A stretch of DNA of 64,000 nucleotides from Haloglomus salinum (GCF_024298825.1 NZ_CP101153.1:3596001-3660000); one strand, 5' to 3'. Positions 27,601 through 35,160 are shown, numbered from the stretch's first letter. Notes: a model not told the origin generated them from the letters alone. Made by a program: numbers and translations.

Positions 27601-29140
27601 GGTTCCGGGGGCTCTCCTCGGATGTCCGGTCGAGCGTGGTCGTCAGGGCGGCGACGGCGCTCTCACGGGCCGACGCCGTCGCAGCGCCGGTCGCGACGCG
27701 CTCCAGCGCCACCACGTACTCGGCGGGGCTCTCCGGGTCCTCGCCCTGGAACGCCGTGAGCACCTGCCCGACGGTCACCGAGGCGGCGTGTTCGTCGACA
27801 CGGCCCAGGACAGACAGGACCGCCAGCGCCGCCGTTCGATGCGGGTGCCCCGGCTCCTGTCGGAGTACCCGTGCCTCCCGGTGGGCCAGCGCGGCGGTGT
27901 CGAGCGGCTCGAAGACCGGTTCGGGTATCGAGCAGCAGAACGAGACGAGTGGCTCCCGAGCGTCGGCATCCCACACCTCCCAGTGGGGCAGCCCCAGCAG
28001 GTACCGGACCAGTCGCGTCCGGAGGTCCAGCGGGACAGCGGCGAGCGACCAGTCCTCCACGCGCTCCCGCCAGAGCGCCACCGCACGCTCCACGGCGCCC
28101 CACAGCGAGGGTCTCTCGAGGAGCGCGTCGGTGAGCTCCGTGAGGAGTTCCTGCCGGCGCTCCGGGCCACGGACGGCCGCGAGGCGCGCGAGTTCGACGG
28201 CCGCCACGCTCTGTTCCTGCGGGTGGTACGTCTCGTCGTGGAGCGCCCGCAGCAGCGGCGCCCAGGCGGCCGCCGCGAGCCGCGGCTCGGCGGCACCGAC
28301 CCGGCCGAGCGCCTCGTAGGCCGCCTGTCGCACCTCGTCCACCGGGTCCTCGGCCGCCACCGCGAGCGCGGAGACGACGCGGTCCGTCGTCGGCTCCTGG
28401 AACGGGAGCTGCCCCTCACGGTCGCGTGCGACCGTGGCGAGTGTCTCCGCGGCCTCCTCTCGGACCTCGGCGTCGTCGTGCGAGAGGCGGGCGACGATCG
28501 GCTCGACATCCGGAACCAGCGCCGGGAGGACCGTCCCGACGACCCGGAGTGTCTCCAGCGCCCGGCGCAGTGATTCCGGGTCGGGTCGCTCCCCGTCCGT
28601 CCCGTCCAGCGCCTCCACCGCGGCGGCGACGGTGGGTCGGGCCGCGGTGGGCGCCGTCGCCCCGGCGATACCGACCAGCCGGTAGCCGCCGTCCCCCTGG
28701 TAGATTCCCTCCTCGGCATGTGCGACGTGCCACGCGACCGCCCGCGTGAGGATACTCGGGACGCGGTGGGCGAGCGCGGCGAGCAGCCCCGTCACCGCCG
28801 GGTCCGCGTCGCCCATCCCGTCGCTGGCCGCTCGCACCAGTGGCTCGACGTTCCCCATGAAGGCCCGCGGACGGAGGACGGCGAGCGTCCGCAGCGTCAG
28901 TACTGCCGAGCCCGGGACCCCGGTTCTGTCGTTCCACTCGTACGCCGTCACGACGGCCGCCACCGCTCGGGAGGCCTCTGACGGGTCGGCACGGGCGGCG
29001 GCGACCAGGACCTCGTGGGCCGCCCGGCGAACCGGCGGCTCGCCGGGAAGGTGGTCGCTGGCCGTCTCGATGGCCTCGACCGGCGGCTCCTGCTCCAGCC
29101 GAACCGCCTCGGCCAGGCGGCGCAGCTCCGCGAGCGTCAT
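24662..29140 (-). CDS. giant HEAT-repeat scaffold protein, 1492 aa
   Basis: Almost the whole chain consists of HEAT-type helical pairs, many with the D-x-x-x-x-V-R-x-x-A-A-x-A-L-x-x-V pattern. Examples are HDDAEVREEAAETLATVAR, DPVDEVRQAAYEALGRVG and PEVRRAAATALGFVGHRAP. An acidic break near residues 595-625 (EDDETAEDSAEESMSLGELF) splits the array. No catalytic motif, signal peptide or membrane helix was found, so it is a cytoplasmic scaffold. The ATG at 29140 is chosen (MTLAELRRLAEAV); upstream in-frame sequence is basic and unlike the rest. It is flanked by a propeller gene and a MoxR-VWA pair, all on the same strand. Confidence 0.88.
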   Translation of the reverse strand: MTLAELRRLAEAVRLEQEPPVEAIETASDHLPGEPPVRRAAHEVLVAAARADPSEASRAVAAVVTAYEWNDRTGVPGSAVLTLRTLAVLRPRAFMGNVEPLVRAASDGMGDADPAVTGLLAALAHRVPSILTRAVAWHVAHAEEGIYQGDGGYRLVGIAGATAPTAARPTVAAAVEALDGTDGERPDPESLRRALETLRVVGTVLPALVPDVEPIVARLSHDDAEVREEAAETLATVARDREGQLPFQEPTTDRVVSALAVAAEDPVDEVRQAAYEALGRVGAAEPRLAAAAWAPLLRALHDETYHPQEQSVAAVELARLAAVRGPERRQELLTELTDALLERPSLWGAVERAVALWRERVEDWSLAAVPLDLRTRLVRYLLGLPHWEVWDADAREPLVSFCCSIPEPVFEPLDTAALAHREARVLRQEPGHPHRTAALAVLSVLGRVDEHAASVTVGQVLTAFQGEDPESPAEYVVALERVATGAATASARESAVAALTTTLDRTSEESPRNRLSEALQTLVEQDPTMAPVVVERFCSRQRGPAMGDAPAAFRAATLAAPAALEPALFDLLGVAAGAPPPGATADEDDETAEDSAEESMSLGELFGDGEADEGPDTGSPVAPRREAARAVLAGVAAVPETPVIGPAEIKPFLWQPDHDDSVVAALAGALAIRADHFDTRRYAVERLRTLLARETTVACPREATAGSDVVVDASRALVAVAEHDADAVAPAVRTLAACEATATQRALARIAIADPRYLSEALARLRTPDDGVGTGGADASDAARHRDPLAALWLLAAYPALAPALVPTLAARCRAPDPPDNPVPTVHHASPVPGPSYRHRVNDGVPDERAFERTVVEALAEVPGAAATEYLERARSVPDPDTRATARRALDDRPVHDATGTTGAAPDTDPGAVPAVRAVTRPLATPAESADSDRLESAAKGLDVVGAATAADPEVRRAAATALGFVGHRAPADAAGAVCGLLDDSDPVVVAHAARAAGELARVVPDAVGPLDPALRAATGGPPATDEAVVTALGRVGIATDGTESVDALVERLWDPSPGVRRRAAAALARVVRHDETAASDAAPALERRFLTDPDTRWTLAVALLAVPSAAVESPERLATGLVGALAGYDDGAADGDGSEEVAGAAADATHGLARPLDPERPDGEVGRVSAGHLLERLARTDPDAVRVAFHELPAEIDWEDRLSGPAHPVRRTLPALATLTTTLPTLCVPGEASLDHLLDETTVTNRWLQLGARVLARTGTSLHLAHLEEESADREVAADVARYLVHTERGARDEATATVAESALDTCEAALAVREMYDDGRHREGAIAALRGLVEADGDAVAEVAATPVRRELTATGWERRVDAVTAIPPLVQAGGLDPDAAAGLLFRRLEDDVMRVRRAAGTALATVARETRAGVRCVVALLAYRLRVGADHGPHGELRALGVLGARHRFVRADCREALTAAADRLDTPLDEFAEAALDVLRGRADPEAA

Positions 29141-29252
29141 CTGCCCGTGACTGCTCGCGTCACGTGTAAATCCCTTCGGGGGTCGTGCTGGCTGTGAACG
29201 CCCCCCGTGACGGAACCGACGACTCCCGTCCGGGGTCGGACGAAGGGCGCCA

Positions 29253-30389
29253 TCAGCCGTCGACGTACCCGGACAGGAACCCCGATGTCGGAGCGCTGTG
29301 CGGCCCCTCGGGGAGGGCTTCGCCGCCGACGAACAGTGCTCCATCGGCCAGCGTGGCCCGTGCCGTGGTCGCGTTCGACGGTGAGAGGTGGTACTCGACG
29401 TCGCCGTCGTACGTCAGCACGTACACCGAGCCGTCCGCCGTACCCAGGTGCAGCCGCCCCCCGACCGCCGCCGAACTGTGGACGTAATCGCAGTCGAGGT
29501 CTCGGACCCAGCGGACCGTGCCGTCGCCCACGTCGAGCGCGAAGACCGCGTTGCAGGTCCCCACGAACGCCGTGTCCGCCGTGACACTCAGCGTGCTGAT
29601 GGCCGACCGGTTGGCCGGCGGCCCCTGTCCGTCACGGCCCATGTTCCGGAGGTCGTCGTGGAACGCCGGCCGGAAGAGGTCGGCAGTCCAGCGTGGCTCG
29701 CCGGTCCCGGCGTCGAGCGCGTACAGGTCCCCAGACCGCCGGCCGGTCAGGACGAGGCCGTCGACGGCGACGGGTGCCGTGGTGCTGTTGCCGTCGAGCG
29801 TCCGGCTCCAGCACGGTTCGCCGTCCGAGAGCCCGTAGGCCGCCACTCCGTCGCCGGTCGCGTGGAAGACGGTTCCCCGAGCGACCGCGGCGTCGCCGCT
29901 GGCCGCGGCCGCGTCCCACGCCACCGTTCCGTCGCTCGCGCGGCGGACGACGAGCGAGTCGTCGGCGTGACTCACGACGACACGATTCCCGGCGACGACC
30001 GGCGGCGCGCGCGACCCACGGGCGGTGCCCGCCGCCCAGCGGTCCTCGCCGGTCCCGGCGTCGAGGGCGTGGACCGTGGTCTCGGCACGCCCGAAGTCGT
30101 CGAAGCCAGCGACGAAGACCGCCCCGCTCCGGAGGACGACGGGCGCCGTGACCGTCTCTGCCGGGAGCTCCCGCTCCCAGACGACCCGCCCATCGGTGCG
30201 GTCGACCGCCAGGACGCGTCCACTCCGGGTCCCGGTGTAGACCCGCCGGTCGCCCACCGCCGGCCGGGCGAGGATGGGCTCCTCCGTCGTGTGGGTCCAG
30301 GTCGGCGTCCCCGGGCCGGCGAAGGCCGCGCCGTCGTGGTCGTGGCCTCGCCGCTCCGGGTCGGCGTTGCGCGCCGGCGGCCGGGTCAT
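29253..30389 (-). CDS. PQQ-like beta-propeller protein, 378 aa
   Basis: Repeated blades follow the V-x-A-L-D-x-x-T-G-x-x-x-W pattern (VLAVDRTDGRVVWERE, VHALDAGTGEDRW, LYALDAGTGEPRW, FALDVGDGTVRWVRD). This is an eight-bladed PQQ-type propeller without signal peptide, hence cytoplasmic. The PQQ-binding residues of dehydrogenases are not evident, so a binding platform is more likely than an enzyme. The ATG at 30389 overlaps the TGA of the phosphoesterase gene (ATGA), which indicates coupling. An in-frame ATG at 30395 would add two residues. The HEAT gene follows after 112 bp. Confidence 0.85.
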   Translation of the reverse strand: MTRPPARNADPERRGHDHDGAAFAGPGTPTWTHTTEEPILARPAVGDRRVYTGTRSGRVLAVDRTDGRVVWERELPAETVTAPVVLRSGAVFVAGFDDFGRAETTVHALDAGTGEDRWAAGTARGSRAPPVVAGNRVVVSHADDSLVVRRASDGTVAWDAAAASGDAAVARGTVFHATGDGVAAYGLSDGEPCWSRTLDGNSTTAPVAVDGLVLTGRRSGDLYALDAGTGEPRWTADLFRPAFHDDLRNMGRDGQGPPANRSAISTLSVTADTAFVGTCNAVFALDVGDGTVRWVRDLDCDYVHSSAAVGGRLHLGTADGSVYVLTYDGDVEYHLSPSNATTARATLADGALFVGGEALPEGPHSAPTSGFLSGYVDG

Positions 30390-31342
30390 CGCCATCCCAC
30401 CTCGACCGCCTCCGTGCGGAGGGTTCCGTCCCGGCTGACGGAGACGCTCGACACCCCGGCGTCGCCCGGGTTGTGGGCGTACGAGTGGCCGGCGGTCGTC
30501 GGCACCGCGGTCAGGCCGCGCTGGTGGGTGTGTCCGGAGAGGCAGCCGCTGACGGCGGTCGCCGCCAGGGCGAGGCGGAGCGCCACGGAGCCGAAGTGGT
30601 GGCTCCCGTCGTGGGAGTGCTGACCGCGGATGTCGAACGGCACACCGAACGGGGAGACGTGGCTCGCGATTACGGTCGGCTGCGCGTCCCCGAGCAGTTC
30701 GACGAGCGTCCCGAAGCGCTCGTCGAGGCGTGCCAGCGAGGCCTCGAACGCGGCGTCCGACGGGTCGGTCCCGAGGCGGTCGGCGAGCTGTGCCGCGCTC
30801 AGCGCGCCATCGAGGTACGCCCCCACTGCGCCGAGGAGGCTCTCGGCGACGGCCTCGGGCGTCCGGTGGTCGCTCCCGACCGGAATCTCCGGGTAGTCCG
30901 GCGAAAGCAGGGCCGGCGTGAAGTCGAACTGCTCACAGCCCCAGCCCGCGAGCGCCAGCGACCAGCCCGCATCGACCGCCACCCGGCGGGTCTCACCGTG
31001 GAGCGGGTGGACGTTCGCCAGGCCGTCGCTCAGCCGCCGTGTGCAGGTGAGGGGGTCGTGGTTCCCGGGCACCGCGAGGACGGGAACGCCCCGCTCGTCG
31101 AGGCGCTCCAGGAACGCGCGGCCCCGTTCCTCGTAGGCTTCGCCCGCTGCTGCCGACGGGGCGTGTTCGCGGTTCTCGTCGATGATGTCGCCCAGCGATA
31201 CCACGAGGTCGTGCGCCGCGACCGGGAGGTCATCGACCGGGTATCGTCCGCCCGTCGCGCGGAGGTGGAGGTCCGAGACGACCAGCAGGTCGACCGTCGG
31301 GCCCGCGACACGACATACCGGGCCGCCCTCGGAGTCAGTCAT
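30386..31342 (-). CDS. calcineurin-like metallophosphoesterase, 318 aa
   Basis: All metal-ligand motifs are present in order: VVSDLHLRA (D-x-H), SLGDIIDEN (G-D-x-x-D), VPGNHDPL (G-N-H-D), ASHVSPFG and LSGHTHQRG (G-H-x-H). The enzyme should hydrolyse a phosphomonoester or phosphodiester using a two-metal site; substrate unknown. The ATG at 31342 (MTDSEGGPV) lies within the end of the previous phosphoesterase gene (8 bp overlap), and its TGA overlaps the ATG of the propeller gene. It is thus the middle gene of a tightly coupled trio. Confidence 0.9.
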   Translation of the reverse strand: MTDSEGGPVCRVAGPTVDLLVVSDLHLRATGGRYPVDDLPVAAHDLVVSLGDIIDENREHAPSAAAGEAYEERGRAFLERLDERGVPVLAVPGNHDPLTCTRRLSDGLANVHPLHGETRRVAVDAGWSLALAGWGCEQFDFTPALLSPDYPEIPVGSDHRTPEAVAESLLGAVGAYLDGALSAAQLADRLGTDPSDAAFEASLARLDERFGTLVELLGDAQPTVIASHVSPFGVPFDIRGQHSHDGSHHFGSVALRLALAATAVSGCLSGHTHQRGLTAVPTTAGHSYAHNPGDAGVSSVSVSRDGTLRTEAVEVGWR

Positions 31343-31907
31343 CGTCCCCCACCGTGCGCTCGGCGGCGGCCCGGTCGGTGAATCGCTCGCCACGGGCCAG
31401 GTAGTCGACCAGCCGGTCGGTCGCGAGCGGCCGGTAGTCCAGCAGTTCGACCGAGAGGTTGACGCGCCGCGTGTCGTGGTCGACGAACGGGAACTCGTCC
31501 GGCCAGTTGTTGTGGTGGTGGCCGTGGAGGAGCCAGCCCGCGTGGTTCGAGGGGCCGTCCGCCGGGTCGTGGACGGCGTGGAACGGGACCCCACGATGCT
31601 CGAAGCGGTACTCCTCGGCGAACCGGACCCGGTCCAGCCCCTCCAGCACGGTCCCGTCGTGGTTGCCCAGCAGGAACACCAGCTCGCCGTGGAGTTCCTC
31701 GAGCCAGTCCAGCAGCGCCGCGGCGGACGAGCGGATGGTCAGGTCACCACCGTACAGCACCTCGTCGCCCGGGTCGACGACCGCGTTCCAGCGCTCCACC
31801 AGCGTCTCGTTCATCTCCGTGACCGAGTCGAACGGCCGGTCACAGTACTCGATGATGTTGTCGTGGTCGAGATGGAGGTCCGAGACGAGATAGTCCACTG
31901 GTGTCAC
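31335..31907 (-). CDS. small metallophosphoesterase (YfcE/MJ0936-like), 190 aa
   Basis: Calcineurin-like motifs are visible: YLVSDLHLDHDN, VLYGGDLTI (G-D-x-T rather than G-D-x-x-D), LLGNHDGTV and LLHGHHHNNW. Its small size matches single-domain phosphoesterases. The start is uncertain. GTG at 31907 (VTPVDYLVSDLHL) is used; a GTG at 31898 would begin directly at the first strand, and one at 31956 would add an unlikely extension. It overlaps the next phosphoesterase gene by 8 bp. Confidence 0.85.
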   Translation of the reverse strand: MTPVDYLVSDLHLDHDNIIEYCDRPFDSVTEMNETLVERWNAVVDPGDEVLYGGDLTIRSSAAALLDWLEELHGELVFLLGNHDGTVLEGLDRVRFAEEYRFEHRGVPFHAVHDPADGPSNHAGWLLHGHHHNNWPDEFPFVDHDTRRVNLSVELLDYRPLATDRLVDYLARGERFTDRAAAERTVGDDD

Positions 31908-31990
31908 GTGGTCGGGCGGGTACTCGTAGATTGTGCCGGGGTGAGGGAGAGTGACACGGCGCGCGTTGCGCCCACACCGGCCGCCCCGAT

Positions 31991-32932
31991 TCAGTCGTCC
32001 GCCCGCAGCCGCTCGACGGTCGATGCGATGGCATCTGGGGGCGCATCGCCCGGTTCGAGGACGACGGGCACGTCGTGTTCGCGGCAGAACGCGAGTACCC
32101 ACGCCAGGCCGTCGGAGCCGTGGTCGCCGCCCGGCAGGCCGTCCGAGCCGTGGCTGTCGCCGGGCAGACCGTCGGTGGCGGGGTCGTTCAGGTGGAGCGC
32201 TCCCACCGTCCCGCCGGCGAGGGCGAGCATGACGAAGACCGGGCGCCACGGGCTGTCCGGTGCCGGCGGCTCGACGCCCGGGCCGATGCGGTCCTGCACA
32301 CGGTCGTGGTTCGTCCGCAGGAACGACCCGAGCGCGTCCGCCAGGCGCTCGCGGAGCGCCCCGTCGAGTCGCGCCAGTACCGTCTCGAGCGCGTCGTCGT
32401 CGACCGTCGGCTCGCGCCGGTCCATCGGGACGTGGGCCGTGTCGACCAGCACGGAGACCGCGCCGAGCCGCGGGACCCGGTCGGCGAGAAGCGCCACCGC
32501 GGCCACGTCCTCGGGGGTGTGGTAGTGGCTGGGGTCCGGGAGGTTCTCGACGGCGAGCGGGTAGCCGCCGACCTCGGTGATGGTCTCGAGCCGGTCGACC
32601 TGCTCACGGTAGTCGAACTCGCGGGTGGTGTGGACCGTCAGCCAGTCGGGCGCGACCTCGGCCCCGAACGCCCGGTTGGTGAAGTCGGTGATGGTGCCCA
32701 CTGCCCCCGGCGCGACGCTCATCCCCTGCGGGTGGGTCGTCCCGGGCGGGAGGTGGACGCTGGTGACGGCCGCCGGGTCGACCCCCCGCTGAGTGTACTC
32801 GTCGGCGAGCGTGTGGTCGGCCGAGAGGCGCTCGGCGTGCTGCCAGTCGAGTTTACATTCGAGGCCGTCCCCGAGGTGCGCGACGCTCGCGGCCCGCTCG
32901 GGCGACGCCGATATCAGGACGGTGAGCGTCAC
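31991..32932 (-). CDS. TIM-barrel sugar-isomerase/endonuclease IV-like protein, 313 aa
   Basis: The protein looks like a xylose-isomerase-type TIM barrel (AP endonuclease 2 superfamily). Candidate metal ligands lie at barrel strand ends: LAVENLPD (Glu), VSVLVDTAHVP (Asp/His) and GALHLND (His/Asp). The usual loop after H-L-N-D is replaced by two ten-residue repeats (GLPGDSHGSD, GLPGGDHGSD). It may be an isomerase, epimerase or nuclease of nucleic-acid or sugar substrates; which cannot be told. It lies 83 bp upstream of the metallophosphoesterases on the same strand. Confidence 0.75.
   Translation of the reverse strand: MTLTVLISASPERAASVAHLGDGLECKLDWQHAERLSADHTLADEYTQRGVDPAAVTSVHLPPGTTHPQGMSVAPGAVGTITDFTNRAFGAEVAPDWLTVHTTREFDYREQVDRLETITEVGGYPLAVENLPDPSHYHTPEDVAAVALLADRVPRLGAVSVLVDTAHVPMDRREPTVDDDALETVLARLDGALRERLADALGSFLRTNHDRVQDRIGPGVEPPAPDSPWRPVFVMLALAGGTVGALHLNDPATDGLPGDSHGSDGLPGGDHGSDGLAWVLAFCREHDVPVVLEPGDAPPDAIASTVERLRADD
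32105..32164 (-). repeat. 30-bp tandem duplication in the TIM-barrel gene
   Basis: Two 30-bp units beginning CAGGCCGTCGGAGCCGTGG (32105-32134) and CAGGCCGTCCGAGCCGTGG (32135-32164) lie head to tail, followed by a short partial third (CAGACCGTC). They encode the ten-residue repeat with His and Asp in the loop after the last predicted metal ligand. Confidence 0.85.
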
Positions 32933-33013
32933 GGAGCGGGATTCCGGCCCAGGTCACGTAACCCTTCGGCAGCCGTGGCGCCGTCCGGCGTGTCGGGTCG
33001 GCCGCGCTCGACC

Positions 33014-33514
33014 TCAGTGGTCCGCCGAGTCGTCGGCGACCCCCGGAACGTCGACCTCGGACTCGAACAGGGCGTAGTAGCCGCCGCGGTCGGCCGCTCG
33101 CCACAGTATCGGCTCGGCGTCGAGCTGCCGGCAGTGCCACAGATACACCAGCCGCCCGATGCGGCCGTTCCCGTCGGCGAAGGGGTGGACTCGCTCGATG
33201 GCGACGTGCCACTCCAGTGCCTCGACGGGGTCGGCCGGCTGCCAGTCGAGCAGGCCGTCCATTGCGGGCCGCACGAACCCCGGCGGTGGCGGGCGCCGCC
33301 CGCCGACCGTCACCCGGACGTCGCGGTACTCCCCGGCGATTCCGGGCTGGCGGTTCCGGAGAATCCGTCTGTGGCTCTCCCTGACGACCTCGTGGGTGAG
33401 TTCGTCCCGGTCACGGAGATACGCCCAGGCGTCGAGGCTGTCCGCGAGGGCGGCCTCGCTCTCGACGCCCTCTATCGCGTTCGACTCACGCAGGTACTCG
33501 CGTACGTCGACCAT
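33014..33514 (-). CDS. Fic-domain protein with its own inhibitory motif, 166 aa
   Basis: The active-site motif HPFADGNGRIGR (about residue 123) matches H-x-F-x-D-G-N-G-R-x-x-R, so AMPylation or another nucleotidyl transfer is chemically possible. Near the start RESNAIEGVES contains S-x-x-x-E-G, the glutamate-bearing inhibitory helix of class II Fic proteins, so the enzyme can restrain itself. The protein is shorter than most class II Fic proteins and lacks a C-terminal wHTH. The ATG at 33514 gives MVDVREYLRESN. It is divergent from ndk. Confidence 0.85.
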   Translation of the reverse strand: MVDVREYLRESNAIEGVESEAALADSLDAWAYLRDRDELTHEVVRESHRRILRNRQPGIAGEYRDVRVTVGGRRPPPPGFVRPAMDGLLDWQPADPVEALEWHVAIERVHPFADGNGRIGRLVYLWHCRQLDAEPILWRAADRGGYYALFESEVDVPGVADDSADH

Positions 33515-33632
33515 CCGTCGCTCTGCGGGTACGTTCCGGGGCAGGCCCTTCAACGCTCCCCCGCCGTCCACGAGGCCGGTGGCGCCGCCGGGCCGGAGCA
33601 AACGTAATGACGGCGGCCCGACGGGTGGGCGT

Positions 33633-34115
33633 ATGGAGACCATCGAGCGAACTCTCGTGCTCGTGAAGCCGGACGGTGTCGAGCGTGGCCTCGTCGGGTC
33701 GGTGTTACACCGCATCGAGCGGGTCGGCCTGACGCTGGCCGCGGTCGAATCCCGCGCGCCGGACCGGGACCTGGTCGCGGCCCACTACGACGACCTCGCG
33801 GACGAGCCGTTCTACGACGACCTCGTCGACTACGTGACCGGCGGGCCGGTGGTCGCCGCCGTCTTCGAGGGCGTGGAGGCGGTCACAGAGGTGCGGAAGC
33901 TGGTCGGCGAGACGGCCCCGCAGGACGCGGCGCCGGGGACGATTCGCGGCGACTTCGCCCACGTGAGCTACGGCCACGCCGACACCGCGGGCAAGCCGGT
34001 CAAGAACCTCGTCCACGCCTCCGAACCGGGGAGCGCCGAGAAGGAACTGGACATCTGGTTCCCCGACCGGGAGTTCCTGGACGTAGAGCGGGTGGATACG
34101 GCACACACGCAGTGA
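33633..34115 (+). CDS. ndk: nucleoside diphosphate kinase, 160 aa
   Basis: It balances nucleoside triphosphate pools by ping-pong phosphotransfer. It starts METIERTLVLVKPDGVERGL, has the ERVGLTLAA strand, the YVTGGPVVAAVFEG segment, and the phosphorylated His in NLVHASEPG (N-x-x-H-x-S-x). Length is usual for haloarchaeal NDK. Fic faces away on the other strand. It converges with the winged-helix regulator. Confidence 0.97.
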   Translation: METIERTLVLVKPDGVERGLVGSVLHRIERVGLTLAAVESRAPDRDLVAAHYDDLADEPFYDDLVDYVTGGPVVAAVFEGVEAVTEVRKLVGETAPQDAAPGTIRGDFAHVSYGHADTAGKPVKNLVHASEPGSAEKELDIWFPDREFLDVERVDTAHTQ

Positions 34116-34178
34116 CCACGGGCCGTTCGCCGGACGTTCGTCGGGAGCGCCGAACGCCCGTCCGCGCTGCCCGTCGCC

Positions 34179-35012
34179 TTACCGCTGCTCGCCGTCGACG
34201 ACGTCGTAGCCGAGGTCACCCTCCCGGAGCGCGTCGGTGATGGCCGACAGTTCCGTGACACTCGCCACGACGAGCACGTCCAGCCCACGATGGGCCGCCT
34301 CGGTCACGGCCGCGGGCACGCCGAACCGGATGTCCGGGTCGAGGGGCGCTCGCTCGACGGCCGCCAGCGCCTCCCCCCCGGCGACCGCGAGCAGGTCCAG
34401 GTCCGCCGCCCGCTCGACGAGGGCGTCGGTGTCGACCGCGGCGCTTCCCCCTTCGTGGACGCGGGGGACGCTCACGACCCGGACCTCACCCCACTCGTAA
34501 TCGACGAGCCCCTCGAACTCGGTCACGCCGACGTCCTGCCCGGCCTCGGCGCTCGTGACCGCCACGCCCGTCGCGCTGCCCGCGCTCCCGGGGGTCGCCC
34601 GCAGCACACCGTCGCGCATCGACAGCGACACCGGCTGCCCCTCGTCGATGGTGGCGGTCGCGATGGCGGTGTCGACCTCGACCCGCCCGAGGACGTCCTC
34701 GGAGACGTGGCCCACGTAGTCCCGGAGCGCCTCCGTCCGGGACATCAGCCAGTCGACGCCCTCGTTCGTCACCTCGTAGCGGCCGCGGCCGTGTTTCTCG
34801 ACGTACCCCTCCGCGACGAGTCCCTGGAGGTAGTCGCTCACCGCCTGGGCCGTCACGCCGATGGCGTCGGCCACCTCCTGCTGGCTCACGGCCGGCTGGC
34901 GCTGGGCGATCTCCACGAGAATCTGGTACCGCGTCGCATCGCGCTTGCTCCGCAGGACGCCGGCGCGGTCGCCGGCGTCCGTCGACCCGCCGCCCGCCTC
35001 GTCGCCACTCAT
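34179..35012 (-). CDS. winged-helix transcriptional regulator divergent from the cobalamin operon, 277 aa
   Basis: An N-terminal winged helix is seen at about residues 30-95: RYQILVEIAQRQPAVSQQEVADAIGVT, then AVSDYLQGLVAEGYVEKHGRGRYEVT. The remaining 180 residues form a sensor-like domain with beta-rich stretches and a Rossmann-like end (LDLLAVAGGEAL, GLDVLVVASVTELSAI). I do not recognise the effector. The gene is transcribed away from cbiT across a 148-bp region holding two overlapping inverted repeats, so control of the cobalamin genes is the natural hypothesis. ATG at 35012 is preferred. Confidence 0.85.
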   Translation of the reverse strand: MSGDEAGGGSTDAGDRAGVLRSKRDATRYQILVEIAQRQPAVSQQEVADAIGVTAQAVSDYLQGLVAEGYVEKHGRGRYEVTNEGVDWLMSRTEALRDYVGHVSEDVLGRVEVDTAIATATIDEGQPVSLSMRDGVLRATPGSAGSATGVAVTSAEAGQDVGVTEFEGLVDYEWGEVRVVSVPRVHEGGSAAVDTDALVERAADLDLLAVAGGEALAAVERAPLDPDIRFGVPAAVTEAAHRGLDVLVVASVTELSAITDALREGDLGYDVVDGEQR

Positions 35013-35106
35013 ACCACCGTGTCCCCCCGCCGAGTGCAAGTAATTTTGGACTCGATTCCCGGATTCCACGCATCTGACCCGATTCTACCCGCACAATATC
35101 GATTTG

Positions 35107-35136
35107 GCTTGTTCTAAAACAAGCACAATTGTTTTA
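35107..35136. promoter_or_regulatory. overlapping inverted repeats at the cbiT promoter
   Basis: GCTTGTT-CTAA-AACAAGC (35107-35124) is a perfect repeat with 7-bp arms. It overlaps TAAAACAA-GCACAA-TTGTTTTA (35115-35136), perfect with 8-bp arms. The TATA-like GTTTTACTC (35131-35139) lies at its right end, about 27 nt before the leaderless ATG at 35161. The position at the BRE/TATA suits a repressor or activator operator. The regulator gene on the other strand has a TATA-like CAAAATTAC near 35045. Confidence 0.65.
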
Positions 35137-35160
35137 CTCCCGGGTGCGTTTGTGCTCAGC

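Noticed and set aside
25096-28573. Long plus-strand frames opposite the HEAT gene
   Set aside because: They are rich in Arg, Pro and Ser with no domain, as expected for the complement of high-GC coding sequence.
35013-35160. Cobalamin riboswitch upstream of cbiT
   Set aside because: The gap is too short, the transcript appears leaderless, and no B12-box-like sequence is visible.
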